Source: Planctomycetota bacterium
GTDB taxonomy: Bacteria; Planctomycetota; Planctomycetia; Pirellulales; Pirellulaceae
DNA length: 64,000 nt
Reading direction: 5' to 3'
NCBI GenBank assembly: GCA_963204915.1
Contig: CAUJHS010000031.1
Span: forward strand, 248,001 to 312,000
Of the stretch, positions 1-15,000 are shown piece after piece. The notes under the pieces were generated by a model. It searched no databases, had not been told where the DNA came from, and was given only the letters and a program-made list of their open reading frames with translations. The position numbers and the translations under genes were made by a program. Each line of letters opens with the position of its first letter. Position 1 is the first letter of the stretch.

Positions 1-3000
1 GATGCCGGCAGCGTAGCGATCGCGGCCGACGACGCGACGAGCATCACCGCCGACGCCGGCGCCGGTGCGCTCGCGGCGGGCATTAGCAGCGTCGCAGGCG
101 TATCGATCGCCGTCGGCCTGGCGATCGCCATCAACGAAATCTCCAATGAAGTCGAAGCCTCGATTGCGAACACGGATGCGACCCTCGACAGCGACGGCGC
201 GATTCTGGTGACCGCCACGTCGAGTGGCGACATTGAATCGCTGGCGGTGGCGGCATCACTTTCGTTAGGCGGGGGAATCGCCGGAGTCGGCATCGCTGGC
301 GGCGGCGCCTTCGCCAGGAATGTCAATCTGGCTTCAACCAAGGCGTTCCTTGCGAGCGGCAGCGTCTCCAGCAACGGCGACACGACCTTGACTGCGTCGA
401 ACACGTCAGACATTGACGCCACCGTGGTGGCGACGGCGGCTGGCTTGGGCGTCGGACTGGGCGGCCTCGGCGTGGCGATCGGCGCGGCGATTGCCGAGAA
501 CTTCATCGGCTACCGCAATGATGGCGAGCTGGTCGGCGCGCCGGTGCAGGCGTATACGAGCGCCGCCAGCATCAACGCCGAAGGCGCCTTGACGCTGCAA
601 GCGGCCTCGGACGCGATGATTGATTCGACCATCGTCGCCGGTTCCGGCGCGGTGGCCGGCGGTTTGATCGGCATCGCCGCCAGCGGCGCAGGCGCGCGCA
701 CCAAGAACCTGATCGCCTTCGACGTGCTGGCCGGCATCGACGGCGGCGGCCCGATGGGCATCAACGCCGCGCAGATCACGCTCGATGCGGATGACGCTTC
801 CCAGATCAACGCTTACACCGGCGCGCTGTCCGTCGCCGCGTCGGTCGGCATCGTCACAGGATCGCTCTCGGTCGGCGTGGCGATCGCGGACAATGAAATC
901 GAAAACCGCGTCGAAGCCCGCATTCGCAACGCGAACGATGTAGTCACGGAAACCGGCGGCGTCTCGCTTACCGCCGACGAAACCGCCGCGGTGGACGCCT
1001 ACACTTGGGCTGCCTCGGCGGCCGCGGGCGTTTCCCTCAGCGGCGCGGTCAGCGTGGGCGTCACCACGGCCAGCAACCGCTTGTCGGGCGATACGTTGGC
1101 CTCGATCGACGGCAGCGACGTCACTTCGGCCCAAAGCGTCTCGATTGCCGCGCACAACGTGGCCGACATCGACGCGGAGATTCTCAACCTGGCGCTTTCG
1201 CTAGGGTTGTTCAGCATCGCCGTGAGCGCCATGACTTCCGAAAACACGATCGACGGCGTCACCGACGCGTCGGTCGTCGGTTCGACGCTCGCCGCCGCCG
1301 ATGCGATTTCGATTACGTCCAGCTCGCAACCCACGATTCGGACCGAGAACACGGTGGGGGCCGCAGCCTTCGGCCTCAGCGCCACGGGCGCGGGCGGGAC
1401 GGCCACGACCACCATCGCCGACGCGACGAACGCGTCGATCGATTCGAGCGTGCTCACGGCGCCGGGCAAAGCGATTACGGTTCGCGCCGAGTCCGACACG
1501 TTCGCCGCTCCATCGATGCTCGGTTTCACCGGCGGCCTGGTAAGCGTGTTGGTGACCGACGTTGACGCGAAAATCTCTGGACAGACGCGGGCTTTCATCG
1601 ACGGCGCCACGGCGGTACACGCCGACTCGGTCACCGTGTCGGCCGCGTCCGAGAACCAGGCCGACGCGCAATTGGAGAGTGTTGGCGTCGGCATCTTAAT
1701 CAACGCACAAAATAGCAGTCCGAGCGCCAAGGTGGACGCCACGACTGAGGCGAAGATTCTGAACGGCCTGGCGGCCGTCCCTGGAACCAGCGGCGCGCGG
1801 AATGTGACGGTTAGCGCCGTGGCGAACAATGTGGCTACGGCCGGTTCGCGCGTGGCGGGCGGCGGCATCATTCAGGTGGATACGTCGATCGTCAAAGCCA
1901 AAGTCAAGCCGACGGTGAAGGCGCTGGTCGGCGGCGAAGTGATCGCCTCGGGCGATGTGACCGTGCAAGCCAAATCCAAGGCCGACGCCGACACCGTGGC
2001 CAACAGCGCCACCGGCGGCTTGATTGCGGTGAGCACGCTCAACGCCGCTTCGTTCAGCAATCCGACCGTCTCTGCCGATCTCGATTACAATGCGATCATC
2101 GACGCTGCCGGCGTGGTGACGGTAACGGCCGAGCACGGCGCTCCGTTCACTCCGCTTTCCGATGGAACTTTCCATGCACCGACGGCCGTCGATCCCGCCA
2201 GTGATACGATTACACTCGGCGCCAACCACGGCTTGGCGACCGGCGACACGGTCACGTACCGGGCGAACGGCAACACGCCCGTGGGCGGCCTGGCCGATGG
2301 ACGAAACTACAACGTGCTGGTGACCGGCGGCCGCTCGCTGCAATTAGGCGCGGCGTTTTTCACCGGCGGCAGCTCGACCGATGTGAACGCCACGCGAGAT
2401 ACGATTCGCTTCGCCGGGCCGCACTATCTGGAAACCGGCGACATAGTCACGTATCGCGCCTGCGGCAGCCCACTCGGCGGTCTGGCCGACGGCCAGAGCT
2501 ACCGCGTTCAGGTCGTCGACGCCACGACCATCAAGCTGATTGATCCCGCGAATGCGCCAGCGTCGGCCAAGTCGCTCAGCGGCGCCAACTTGGATGACGA
2601 TTTTACGACATTCAATCTGGCAGGGCATGGATTCGCCGAAGGGCAAGCGGTGACGTACCGAGCCCCCGCGGCCACCACCTTCCGCAACGTAGATGCCGAT
2701 GTGAAAGGCGAGGGCGCCACCAACCCGCGCGAGCCGGACGCTGCCAAAAACAATATCTACCTCGGCGCGGGTCACGGGCTGGCGGCGGGCGATGAAGTCG
2801 TTTATTCGCCCACGCTCGACGGCGCTCCCACCACGCGCACCCTGGGCGGACTGGCGCCCGGCGTGCGGTATTTTGTCATCTTCGATCCAGCTCGGCCGAA
2901 CGAGATTCAACTGGCCGAGACGTACGATGAAGCGGTCGGCAGCGATAATGACACGCCCGACGACACAAGCGACGACACGCCGATTACGCCGATCGAACTG

Positions 3001-6000
3001 ACGACCGCGACAAGCAACCTCGACAACCGGGTGGTTCACGAGCTGCGCCGCGTGGAGAATCTGCCGCTGGGCGACCTGGTGGACGGCGTGACGTACTATG
3101 TGGTGAACGCCACCGCCGGCGCATTCCAACTGGCGGCGAACGCCACCGGCCCGGCCCTGACGTTCTCGGCAGCCGATCAGTCGCTCACGGGCACAAGCAC
3201 GCTTGGGACCGAAGGGATCGACCTGTCGGCGCCGGCAGGTGGCGGCTCGAGCGTGGTCGAACATCAACTCGTGTTCAACATGACATCAGCTTCGACGGGC
3301 GCGCATCGCTTGGACGGCGTCGGCGGAGCGCTGGGCCTGGCGGGCGCCCCGGCGGGCGACGGAGTCGTCACCTCTTCGGCCCGCGGCGCCAGCGGCGGTC
3401 TGGTGAAAGTCGGCGTGTCCGACAGCTTCGCCACGTCGAACCCCACGGTCACGGTTGGCGTAGGCGAGAACGTTCGGGTTGAAGGGCTGGATGTCGCGAT
3501 GAACGCCAACTCGATCGGCAACGCCACCGGCTTGTCCACCAACAGCGGCGGCGGGTTGGTGTCGGTCGAAAAGGCCACCGCGGGCGTAAACGTAAACACC
3601 ACCGGCCACGTCGTCCTGGGCAGCGGCGCGACGATCTATGCCGACCGCGACGTTACCATCGCCTCGTCGATCGGGCAAAAGGTCGATGTCCTGGCGTATA
3701 CCCGCGGCGGCGGCCTGGTGGACATCGCGAACTCGGTTGCATCCGCGTCGATCGACTACGATTCGCAAGTCGTCGTCGGCAGCAACGCCGCGATCGCCGC
3801 GGGCCGCAATTTGACGGTGGAGTCGCTCACCGCGCTCGATGTGAACTCGAAGGCCGACGCGAACGCCGCCGGCCTGGGCGCCGGAGCCGGCGCCACCGCG
3901 CACGTGATCATTGGCAGTACGTCCGCCGCGACGCACACCACCATCGACGCCGGCGCTTCGCTCACGGCGGTCAACGTCGCCGCGGTGAACGCCAAGGTGA
4001 CCGGACTGAAAGCCCGCGCCGACGCCACTGCCAACGCCGACGCCGCCGCGGCCTCCACCGACGCGAACGCCACGGTCCAAGTGAAGCATCGTAGCGGGCC
4101 GGAGTTCACGGAAGTCCTGGTTTCGCCCAGCGCCACGATCGTGGGCGAAACGATCGCGCTCGACGCGACGCACCACAACGTTGATGTGAGCACCCGCTCG
4201 AATGCCGATTTCGATGGCTTCGGCGGCAGCGCCAACTCGACTTCCAACACCGATTACGAAAGCGCTTCGCGCGTCACCGTCGGCGACGGCGCGCAGCTCG
4301 TGACCAGCGACTTGCGCGTCTATGCTCGGCAGAACGTCGCGCGCTACGACCGCGATGCGCGGGCCGACGTGTCGTTCATCGGCAGCGAAGACGAAACCGA
4401 GTCGGGCGACTTCAACGCCCGGCGCGCGATCCACTTCGATGGCGACATGGTGCTTTCCTCCAGCGCCAATCCTGAGCTGGTGGTCGGCCAAAACGGCACG
4501 GTCGTCACCGCTCGCGGGCTGACGGTCAACGGCGGCCAGGGCGTGGGCTACGCCGTCCCCGCGGGAACGCCAATCGCGGTCGATCCGATCAACAGCACGT
4601 TCAGCGGCGGCGTAGTGCAGTTCGTGACCGGCGCCGCGCTGCAATTCGATGACAAGCAAGCGCCGCAAAGCGAGATCACCGGCTCGTTGGGCACGGCCCG
4701 CGTGCGCGACGTGCTGAAGCGTGTGCAGATCACGAATCTGTCAAACCGTGACTTGCGGCTAGACGGCATCGCCACCGCGAATCCGAACATGGAGCCGGAC
4801 GTCACGCTCGACGCGCAGAAGGTGACGCTTAACTTCACCATCGCGCACGAAGCCGGTCCGTCGTCGATTGAAGTCGAGAACCTGGACGGGTCGAACTTGA
4901 TCGTGAACGGCGTCATCGAAAACGCCTTGGGCGACACGGTGCTCCACAGCACCGGCGGCATTCTGGGCACGTCCACGGGCATCGTCCGCGGCAACCGCGT
5001 GGAATTGATCGCCGATAACGGAAACATTGGCTCGCCGGAGCCTCGGCTGAACGTCGAACTGATTCGCACCGTCGATCCCATCACGCAGTCGGATCTCACG
5101 ACGTCGCTCGAGGTAACGGCAACGGGGCAAGTCTGGCTCCAATTGCAAGGCCGGCTGCGCGACACCGCCGAGACAAACACGGTGTTCGACATCGATTCGA
5201 TTCAAGGGACGCACGTCGATGTGCTCGTCAAGCCGAGCGTGGTCGAGAACGAACCGCAGGACGGCGGCGCGTCGGGCTTGCGAGTCGCCGCGCCGCAGGA
5301 GCCGTCGTCCAGCGTGTACTATCGCAAATACCGTCCCGACCCGGACCCGCTCGAAAAGCACCCGCTCGATTACCGTTTGTTCCCCAAGCTCAGCACGGAC
5401 CCCGCGCCGGAGAGCACGTACGTCTTCCACGCCACGCAGGCGAGCGGCGTGACAGGCAACATCGTCATCAAGACCGAACTCGGCGACGCGCTCGTGCATC
5501 TCGACGCCAAGACGGACGTGCTGGCCGGCGGCTATGTCGATTCGCTCACGAACGGCGACATCGTCATTGAAGAAACCGCGGGCGACTTGCGGCTGGCCAT
5601 GGTCCGCTCGACCTTGAACGACGTGACCCTGAGCACGGTGAACGGTTCGATTCTCGACGCTGGCTTGGCCGGCGGCGTGCAAGTGGCGGGCGATGTGGTG
5701 TCGCTGTTCGCCCGCGGCACGCGCGCCGCGGACGTGACGATCGGCACGGCGACGGACCTTTTGGAAGTCGATTCGGACCATCCCGCCTTGGAAGAACCCA
5801 CCGGCCAATTGAATGCCGTAGGCCGCAACTCGGTTTACCTGAAGGAAGTCGTCGGCGACCTGCGACTCGGCGGCGTGGCTTCGCAAAGCGGCAATGTCGC
5901 GCTGTGGGTGGTGAACGGCTCGATGATCGACGCCGACAACGACCTCAAGGCGGATGTGCAAGGCGCGCGGATCGACCTGGTGGTTCCCTTTGGCGCCATC

Positions 6001-9000
6001 GGCAATGTGATTCAAGTGGATGACGAGACGCAAGACTTCAACGCCGTGGAAATCTTTGGCGGCGGCAGCGGCCAGCGGCAAGACACGGTGGCCGGCATCG
6101 ACCTGGCCGTCCCCGGCGCCGGCTGGCTGGTGGCGCAAGCGAAAGGCGACGTGCGGCTGCGCGAGGTGAACGGCGGCGTCGAGGTGCTGCAAGTCACCTC
6201 GGAAACGGGCCTGGTGAGCCTGACCGTCCACGACTCGGCTCGGCCCGACGAGAACCTGACGCTGAAAGTCCTGGGCACGACGCAGACCGGCTCCTCCCTG
6301 CTGCCCGGCCTGATCGACGCGCCGGGCGCGGTGACGCTGCTCGTAGGCGATGACGTGACGATCCCTTCCGGTACGTTCGTCGCCAGCGACGTTTCGATTT
6401 ATCTCCGCGGCGACGCGCTAAGCACCGATCCGGAAAACGACCCGGCGGATCCCGACCTCGGCATCGGCGCCAGCATCGACGTGAAGGGCGACCTGCAAGC
6501 GCCGACGGTCACCATCGCTGGCGGGGCCGACATCGACTTCCTGCAACTAAACAACGCGGCGGGCGTCAATGCGGGGAACGACACGGTCGTCCACGGTCAC
6601 GGCGCCGACGATCGCTTGTTCATCCGCGCCATGCCGGCCACCGGCGAAACGACGCTCTATGGAGACGTAGGCGCCGACCGCTTCTTCTTGGCAAGCAACG
6701 CCGAGCGAGCGCTGTTCCTCGATAATGAAGGCGTGTACGACGACGATGACCCGCTGGCGAAGCTCTCTGGCACGCTCGACCGATTCGGCGGGCTGGTGAT
6801 GGACACCGGCGCGCAAGGCAACCAGGGCACGGTAGACGGCTTCTACCTGAGCGCCGACGGCGCGACGCAAGGCTATAACGGCGAGATCAACGGCGTGAGC
6901 GGGGCCACCGGTTCGGAAATTACCGGCTTCGGTCTGAATGGGCCGGTCACTTACTTCGCTCCGGAAGGGCTGGCCTTCCACCTGGAACTTGGCGCCTACG
7001 CCGACACGGTGCAGGTAACGTCGGTCGATGACGATGTGTCGTTGTTCGTCTACGGCAACGACGGCGACGACATATTCAATCCCGGCGACGCCGACGGCGG
7101 CCTGTCGGGCATTGCGGGCATTGCCGGTTTCTTCGGCGGCGCCGGCCACGACACGGTCAACGTCCGCGGCGACACGACGGTCACACCCGGCCAGCTAACT
7201 GCCATCGGCGTAACCGGCTTCGGCATGGGAACGAACGAGCAAGTGGCGGTGCACAATGTCGTGTTCGGCGCCGGTTACAACTTGACCGATTCCTCGTATC
7301 CCGGCGCGGTCTACTTCGCCCGTAGGACGAACATCGGCAACGTTGAGCAGATCGAAAGCGACATCGAGGAAGTCAACATTCAATTGGCCGACGGCGATGA
7401 CACGCTCCACATCGATAGCTCCTACAACGGCAGCGTGAACGTCTACGGCAACGACGGCGACGATACGTTCCTCGTCGGCTCGACTCCGACGGGGCTGTAT
7501 CCGGATAAGTCCGACCGGGCCAATTACATTGTCGGCAGCCTGAACGTATTCGGCGGCGCCGACCGCGACACGGTCGTCGTGAACGATAGCGGCGACGACA
7601 CGGCCAACAGCGGCGTGCTTAGTAACCTCACCGTCAGCGGGTTGGGCATGACGGGCACGGTGAACGGGCAGGCGGTGGAAGCGATCGAAGTCAATCTGGG
7701 CGCCGGCCGCGATTCGTTCTATGCCCCATCGACCGCGACCGGCGTTACGAGCACCGTGAACACCGGCCGCAGCCCGGACCGGGTGTACGTCGGCGCTGCG
7801 TTGGGACAAACGACCGGCTCGCTGTCGGGCATCCAAGGCGAACTGCACTTGAGCGGTGAGGGTCCGGAAGCGGAAGACATTGTGTTCTTCGCCGATCAGA
7901 ACCACTCGAATGGGCGCACCTTCCAGGTGACTAACGAGTTGGAAGACCCGGTCACGCTGAGCGACGGCACGACGTGGCGGTTCGACACCACCACCGTGCA
8001 AGCCACGGGCGCGGCGGAGATTTCTTACCGCCGTTTCGAGCAAGCGGTTTTGAACGCCGGTTCGGGCTTCGATACGATCAACGTAGACGCCACGCACCGC
8101 GAACAATCGCCGCGCGGCAAGAACTCGGTCTTTGTGGTGAATGCGGGCGGCGGAAACGACACGGTCAACCTCGGCCATGCCGTGACCGACGGTTATAGTC
8201 TCGATTCGTTCGCCATCGATCCCGGCGACTCGACGCCGGGCAGCGTGCGCGGCATCCCCGTGATGGTCAACGGCCAAGGCGGGAGCGACACGATCCATTT
8301 CCTCAACACCGCGCAGACGACCTCGACCAACCTGGCCTTCGCCAACCTTGAGTTCGAGCACTTGTTCCCGGCCAACCCGCCGGATGTGAACGGACGACCT
8401 TGGTTCGACTTCTTCCAGGAAGCATTCGGCGACGATCCGACGCAGGTCGATTATTCCACGGTGGTCGTTCAACAGAATGGGTTGGATACGCCGCTGAATG
8501 CGAATGCCCGCGATGCGGAGCACATCCAGGTGTCGCTCGGCAGCGGCAACGACGTGGTGAAGCTCGAAGACAGCGTCACCAAGATCGATCCGACTACCGG
8601 CAACCCCATCCAAGTGGGGCACGGCGTTTATAGGACCGATGTGACGGTCTACGGTGGTCCCGGCCACGACACGTTCAACGTAGAAAACGCAATCGACAAT
8701 CGCGGTCACCTGGCCATTTTCAACGGTGAAGCGGGCGACGACCTGTTGTACGCCGATTTTGCGGAGGGCGCTCCCTCGGGCAAGACGTTTGTGACGTTCA
8801 ACGGCGGCGCTAACGGCAGCGGCGGCGATACGCTCCGCGTGGCGGGCGACGGCGTGGCAAGCGGCACGTACACGCCCAGCAGCACGGAAGCCCGCACGGG
8901 CACGGTCAACGTCGCCAGCAACGTGTTCGACTTCACGGGGGTCGAGCCGCTGGTGATCCATGGACTGTCGGGCTTCGATGTGATTACGCCCACGGCGGCG

Positions 9001-12000
9001 CCCGCCGACTTGTCGATCGACAGCCTGCGCGTGGCGGACTTGAACCTGCAAGACCTGAAGCTGCACACGGTGACCGTGGACGGCGTGGTGAGCTGGAACC
9101 CGGAGCGCACGCTCGGATTGGCCGACCCCACGCCCGACACGAAGCACGCGGGGCAGTCGTCCGCCATCAGCGGCGATACGCTGGTGGTCGGCGCCGATTT
9201 GGAAGAGCAAGGCGCCACGACCAGCACGCCGGTTCCGGGGGTGGCGCTCGTTTACACCTGGCAAAATGGGGTGTGGGTTGAGCAGGCAAAGCTCTACGCC
9301 AGCGACCGCGACAGCGGCGCGGCGCATGGCTTTGGCAGCGCGGTGGCGATCGACGGCGATTTAATGGTCGTGGGCGCGCCGCAGGACAACAGCCTTGGCT
9401 CGAACGCCGGCGCGGTCTACGTCTACTCGCGCTCCGGCACGGTCTGGACCCAAGAGGCGAAGCTGACCGCGCAAGGCGGTTTTGCCGGCGCGAACTTCGG
9501 CCAGGCCGTCGCCATCAGCGGCGACACGGTGATGGTCGGCGCCGCGGGCGGCAGCGTCGATTCGGTGTACGCCTTCCGACGCACCGCGCCGGGCCGATGG
9601 TCGCACCAGTGGCACCTCCAGCCGTGGTGGGTCTTTGGCTCGGACTTCGGTAGTTCGATCGCGCTGGTGGGCGAGACGGCGGTCATCGGGGCGCCAGGCG
9701 CCAACGGCGGAGCGGGCGAAGCACAAGTCTGGACCGCCTGGGGCAATTCCTGGATTCAGGTCGCTACGCTGCAAGCCTCGGTCCCGCAAGCGAACGAGAA
9801 CTTCGGCGCCGCGGTCGATCTGCAAGGCGGCAAGATCGTAGTTGGCGCCCCGCAATGGGATAACGGTTCGTTGCCCAACCAGGGCCGCGCGTTCGTCTTC
9901 GAAGGCGCCGGAAACAGTTGGAGCCGCACCGCGTGGCTCACCGCGGACGGCGGCTTGCCGGAGAAAGAAGCGCTCTTGGAGCGCCAAGACGACGCGCTGT
10001 TCGGCGCCGCCGTGCAAGTGGATGGCGACTACGTGGTTGTGGGCGCGCCGGAAGCCGACGTGGGAGGCGTCCAAGACAGCGGCGCCGCGTACGTGTTCTA
10101 CCGGCTGGAGGACTCGGGCAGCGGTCTGGGAGCGAGCTGGACGCGCTCCAGCGGCGCAAGTGGGCCCGGCAAGCTGCAAGCGACTAGCCCCGCAGGCACG
10201 TCGCAGGATTTGCCGTCCTCCTCGGCTTATGCCTCGGCCGATCACTTTGGCGCGAGCGTGGCGATGGGCGGAGGGCGGATCGTGGCGGGCATCCCCGGCT
10301 ACAACCAAACGAACGCTAATAACGTGGCCATCCGGCCCGACGTCGGCTCGGTCCGCACCTTCACCACGGGCGGCGCGATCCCCGACTTTAACGACGCCGC
10401 CGTGCAGGCGGAAATCTTGCCCGATCTATCGAATCCTGCCGCCGGCAGTTCGCGCCACGGCTCCTCGACCTACTACGACGCTCCCTCGCGTACGTTGTTC
10501 GTCGCCGACCCGGGGGCGGACAACACGGTGGACGTGTACATCAACGAGGGGCTGCACTGGCGCAAGGTCCAGACCCTTACAGGCGGAAGCGGCTTCGGCA
10601 GCGACTTGACCGTCGACGGCAATCGGCTGGTCATCGGCGCGCCGGGAGCGAGCAAAGTCTACATCTACCATCGCAATGGCGAAACTTGGGCGTTCAGCGC
10701 GGAATTGTCCGGCGGCGTCGGCGCCCAGTTCGGATCGTCGGTCGCCAGCCGAGGAGGCCGCATCGTCGTCGGTGAGCCGTGGATGAATCTCGGCTACAGC
10801 ACTCCCGACAACACCGGCGGTTACGTCAACCTGTTTACGCCGGGCAACGCCCTGGTTTATCGCGAGCAAGGAGGCAATTGGGTCCTCGAACGGCGGCTGA
10901 TGCCCGACGACGGAAGCCTGCCCACGACCACGCAAATCCAGGTCGCCAAGCCGATTGCCGGCGCCGGCGCCGCCTACGTCTACGAACACAAGAACCAAGG
11001 CGGTCGGTGGCGGCAGTTGGGGCCGGGCCGGCACTATCTCCAAGAGTTGGACGACAAGGTCTCTTCGGTGGCGGTTGGCCCCTCCACGATGCTGATCGGC
11101 GACGACACCGGCTCGGGCGCCTTCGACGACCACGAAGGCAAACAGTACTTCGACAACCCGTCAACGGGCGACTGGAATTTCCTCTACGTGAACCAGGTTC
11201 CTAACAATGACGACTATGAGTTCGCCGAGGTCGTCGTGTGGGATATGTTTGGCGCGGGGCCCGGAAAGCGGTGGGTAAACGAGACGCATGGCGTGCCGTA
11301 CAACGGCGGATTGACCCAGTATTTCGGGGTCGCGAGCGGCGCTTACGGCTCGCGCGTCGCCTTTACCGACAACAACACGGTGGTCGTCGGTGCGCCAGGC
11401 GGAACTGGCCGCGTGGCAACGTACGATCTCAATGCCCCCATCAACACGCTGTTCACGCTGGGGATCGGCGGCAGCACGCAGACCATTTCGGGCAGTAACC
11501 AAGGCTTGCTGTCGCGCAACCGGATCGACGAGCCGTTTGCTGACGGCCTGGGACGCGAGGTCTATTACGTCGGCGGCGATCAATTCCTCGCCGGATCGCA
11601 TGGAGAACTGCGGCTGTACAACCACTTCGGCGCCCAAATCGGCAATGCCTGGAGCGCGCCGGGCGGCAATGGCAGTTTCGGCGAGTCCGACACGATCGCC
11701 CTGCGCGGAAACCGCGCGTTGATCGGCGCCCCGGCGGGAACCGGCGTGGCGTATCTTTACACGTCGGGCGGCAGCAGCCTTGTGCCGACCTATCGGCCGT
11801 TCTTTTACGACGTGCAGTCGAATCAAATGCTGACGGACACGCGGACCGACGTCAACTTCGGCGTGGGCGGCCAGTTGATCAGCGAAGGCTTCGTGGTCGT
11901 GGGCTCGCGCAACGCGACTGCCTTGGAGAATGTCCTGTACAACTTCCGGCAGCGTGGCCCGGCCTGGTCGGCGACCGGCGGCGAACTGATTCCCGCTGCG

Positions 12001-15000
12001 CCGCGCCTGGCCGAGTTGGGGTCAAGCGTGGTGATCGACGGCGGCACCGCCGTGGTGGCGGCTCGCGACTACGACAGCCGCGGCGCGGTCTTCGTCTTCT
12101 TGCAGAACGCCGACGGCTCGTGGAAGGACACGCCTGACGTGCGGTTGCAGCCTGCCGACATCGAATCGAACGATCAGTTCGGCGCCAGTGTGTCGCTCAG
12201 CGGCGACGCGCTGGTGGTAGGCGCCCCCGGCCGCCGCGGCAATGCGGGAGCGGTTTATATGTTCCAGCGCGTCGGCGACGGATGGAATCAGGTGTCGTCG
12301 TTCAGCGGCGCCGCCAGTAGTCGCTTCGGCTCCGCGGTCGACGTGTACGGCGGCACGGCGCTCGTGGGCGCCGAGGACGCCAACGAAGCACACTTTTACA
12401 CGTACTCGAACGGCGGCTGGAGCCTGTCGCAGTCGATTCTCGACGCCGGCCCACGCGGCGTGGGAGGCAAGTTCGGCGCGGCCGTGTCGCTCTCCGCCGA
12501 TGCGGCGGCGATCGGCGCTTGGGATTCGCATTTCGGACGCGGCACGGCGTCGGTCTATGCGAAGTCGGGCAATAGCTGGACCTTGCAACAAGACCTGTTC
12601 GGCAATGCCGTGGGCGATCACTTCGGCGCCGCGGTTGACGTGAACGGCGAGCGATTGGCGGTCGGCGCCTCGGACGCCAATGGCGGCAAGGGCGCGACCT
12701 ATGTCTACACGCGCTCGGGCAGCCAATTCACCAACCCGGCCCAAATCGCACTGGCCACGGGCGTAGCGGGCGACAAGTTCGGCGCCGCGGTGGCGCTCGA
12801 CGGCGCCGGCTTGCTCGTCGGCGCTCCTGGCCAGAACAGCTCCAAGGGCGCGGCGTACTCGTATCGCTTCAAGGACGGCCAGTGGATTTCCGAATCGGCC
12901 ATCGATCCGCTGGAAGGCCCCGGCAGTCAGCCGGGCGACCAGGTCGGTTTCGCCGTGGCGCTCCACGCGGGCCGAGCGCTCGTCGGCGCGCCGCAGTTGA
13001 ACGGGCGGCCCCCGATCGGCCCCGGCAACGATCCGATCGACCTCGACGGCAACGGCTACCTGTTCACGCGCGAGGTGTCGCCGCCGCTCACCGTGATCAC
13101 GCTCGAACTGCTCGAAGAGTTAAAGACCGGCGCCAAGGCGAACAAGATTTCCGGCCTGCTCGATGGCCGCCAGACCGCGGACTTGAACTTCTTCGACATT
13201 CGCGACGTGACGCTCACCACCGGCGACCGCGACGACCGCGTGACGCTGGACGAAGAAGGTCTGACCGCCTTCGGCCTGGAGAAGTTCATCCTGCAAACCG
13301 GCGCCGGCAACGACCTCTTGAACGTCAATACCGACAACCTCAGCACGCCGGTGCAGGACAAGGTGGTTGGCGACTACGAAGTCAACGAAACAATCCCCGC
13401 CGACGAAGAAACCGTCGACGGCTACTTCGAATACCAAGGCGGCGCCGGCACGAACACAGTGGCAGCCACGTTCGACACCAACTGGACGCTCCGCCCCACA
13501 TCGCTGGCGGCGGCGGACGGGTGGCAGTTGACGTTAACCGACGTGCAGCATGCTGCGCTCACCGGCGGCGTGTCGTCGAATCATTTAGAGGTGATGGGCT
13601 GGAACGGCACAACCACGCTCGACGGTGGTTTGAATAATGATACGTTCACCGTACCTGCCGCAGCGCTGGGGGCGGTGACGATCAACGACCAAAGCGGCTC
13701 ATCCGATTCGCTCCGCGTGCTGGGCACACCGGCCGCCGAGGTGATTGTGGTCGCCGGCAATAAAGTGACCATCGCCGGGCAGTCGCTCACCCATGCGAAT
13801 GTGGAAGTGATCAACGTCGGCGCCGGCGACGGCAATGACCGCTTCGTGGTGAACAACAGCACGGCGGCGGTGGTGAACCTGGACGGCCAAGGCGGTTCGG
13901 ACCGGCACCAGACGTTCGGCGGCGCCACCAGCACGCGCGTAGTGCTGCACGACACCGGCCCGCTGCCGCCGACGAACATCGACCGCGCGGAAGTTCCGCC
14001 CGGCAGCACGCACACGCGCTTCAGTCCGGGCGTGGGCCGGTACCAGGTGGGAAACACCACGGTCGATTACGACATCACCATCGAGTTCGACGCCTTCGGC
14101 AGCGATACGCCGCTCGTTCCCACGGTCACGGCCGAGGCGCCGCACGTGACCGTGCAGGAAGGCCAGACCGCGCGGAATGTGCTCATCGTTACCGATTTGG
14201 AAGGCGCCTTGCAAGGCTGGTCGGCGTCGCACGGCAGCGTCAGCCTGGTGAACGGCCAATGGGTCTGGAGCTACGCCGCCGCCGACAACACCGCCGGCCC
14301 GGTGACCGTCACCGTGACCGCGACGACCTCCGCCGGCAACGTGCAAGCGACGTTCCAGCTCACGGTCAGTAACGTCGCCCCGACGCTCAGCGAGTTGTTG
14401 GCGACGACGATCGACGAGAACGGCCTGACCACGCTTACGGGCCACATCACCGATCCGGGCGTGCTCGACGGTCAAACACTGGTGATCAACTGGGGCGATC
14501 CGACTTCGCCGGACAACGAGCAAACCATCAACTACGTTGCCGGCACAACAGACTTTACGCTGACGCATCGGTACCTCGACGACAGCAACCGCGGCGCGAA
14601 CGCGATTACGGTCACCGTGCGCGACAAGGACAACGACGCGACGCAGTCGAGCACGTCCGTGGTGGTCAACAACGTGGCGCCCGTGCTCAATCAGCTTGCG
14701 ACGACCACAATCGACGAGCACGGCGTCACGCGGCTGACCGGCACGATCGCCGATCCGGGCACGCTCGACAGCTTCCGCTTGGAAATCCTCTGGGGCGACG
14801 GATCGCCCGCGGAGTATTACGACTATGACACCGACGAGAGGGAATTCGAAGTCGAACACCGCTACCTGCAAGACAGCCTGGCTCAACCGAACGGTCGGTA
14901 TCCGATTAGTTTGCGGATCCTCGACAACGACGGCGACTACACCACCGCGGCCACAAGCGCCTTGGTGCACAACGTGGCGCCGGAACTCGTCGAATTGCTT